Program-made: the position numbers and the translations under genes
Notes under the pieces: generated by a model
What the model saw: the letters and a program-made list of their open reading frames with translations, nothing else
Database searches by the model: none
What the model was told of the DNA's origin: nothing
Assembly (NCBI RefSeq): GCF_009848495.1
Contig: NZ_WWEP01000010.1
Location: 31,781 to 95,780, forward strand
Direction of reading: 5' to 3'
From: Flavobacterium sp. MK4S-17
Lineage (GTDB): Bacteria > Bacteroidota > Bacteroidia > Flavobacteriales > Flavobacteriaceae
DNA length: 64,000 nt
In this document: piece after piece, positions 63,939 to 64,000 of the stretch
How positions within the stretch are numbered: position 1 is the stretch's first letter
Layout of the letters: every line of letters begins with the position of its first letter

Positions 63939-64000
63939 TGTCTCGTCCTGAAAAAAGTTGACTAATAAATGTCAACATTATGGAAAAACATGAGAATAGT
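63939..64000 (+). mobile_element. Left end of an IS3-family insertion sequence
   Basis: The sequence TGTCTCGTCCTGAAAAAAG from 63939 starts with the TG typical of IS3 ends. It is followed at 63980 by ATG and MEKHENS, which I recognise as the start of the OrfA transposase of flavobacterial IS3 elements. Only seven codons are inside the window. The insertion lies four bases after the terminator stem. Confidence 0.75.
63980..64000 (+). CDS. IS3 transposase OrfA, first seven codons
   Basis: ATG at 63980 reads MEKHENS to the window edge. The start is the same as that of IS3-type OrfA helix-turn-helix proteins in Flavobacterium, recalled from memory. The rest, including the HTH and the OrfB catalytic DDE part, is outside the window. 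Confidence 0.65.

Overview
The window comes from a Bacteroidota chromosome, most likely family Flavobacteriaceae and Flavobacterium-like. The signs are a type IX secretion C-terminal sorting domain, many families common in flavobacteria (DUF349, DUF5606, DUF4249, DUF4350, YwqK/MORN proteins, monomeric isocitrate dehydrogenase), Bacteroidota promoters of the TTTG-N18/19-TAnnTTTG type, weak Shine-Dalgarno use and moderately AT-rich DNA. No rRNA, tRNA or CRISPR array was seen.

Layout. 1-3417: the start of an acyltransferase-like gene running off the left edge, a T9SS-exported protein and an RDD membrane protein. 3400-11007: a TRIC-type channel and a second RDD protein, divergent from a tightly overlapping six-gene operon (SpoIIM-like, polytopic membrane protein, DUF4129, DUF4350, MoxR ATPase, DUF58), probably one envelope complex. 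11035-34128: mostly housekeeping genes: SpoU methyltransferase, a frameshifted cupin, (p)ppGpp synthase/hydrolase, Fur-like regulator, purA, an OstA-like protein, a class III aminotransferase, a TPR protein, aroE, a DUF349 protein, mazG, DUF5606, def, a FUSC membrane protein, mnmA, YwqK, yidC and pyrG. 34260-35463: DUF3820 and a tandem OmpA-domain protein.

35488-40735 is an AT-rich accessory island and the most unusual part of the window. It holds a tyrosine integrase pseudogene (three single-base frameshifts and one nonsense codon), a truncated zinc-knuckle protein abutting an orphan polymorphic-toxin C-terminal domain with its probable immunity gene, a second decayed toxin tail followed by a lipoprotein, a stranded RHS core fragment, and a short tandem repeat that may be the leftover end of an IS21-like element. 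It reads as the graveyard of an RHS-type competition locus.

40740-63880 returns to chromosomal genes: an exported small protein, a lipoprotein trehalase, a cation/proton antiporter, DUF1569, trmD, rplS, icd, a Crp/Fnr regulator with a palindrome placed at the neighbouring serine hydrolase promoter, a TonB-dependent receptor with its DUF4249 lipoprotein, thiamine pyrophosphokinase, uvrB, an MscS channel, an esterase, TerB-like, DUF1456, DUF4269 and a fused trehalose-6-phosphate synthase/phosphatase. Trehalose synthesis and breakdown are therefore both encoded here. The right edge enters an IS3-family element just after the last terminator.

Many start codons were moved downstream of the longest reading frame, using signal peptides, family N-termini and the position of TAnnTTTG boxes.
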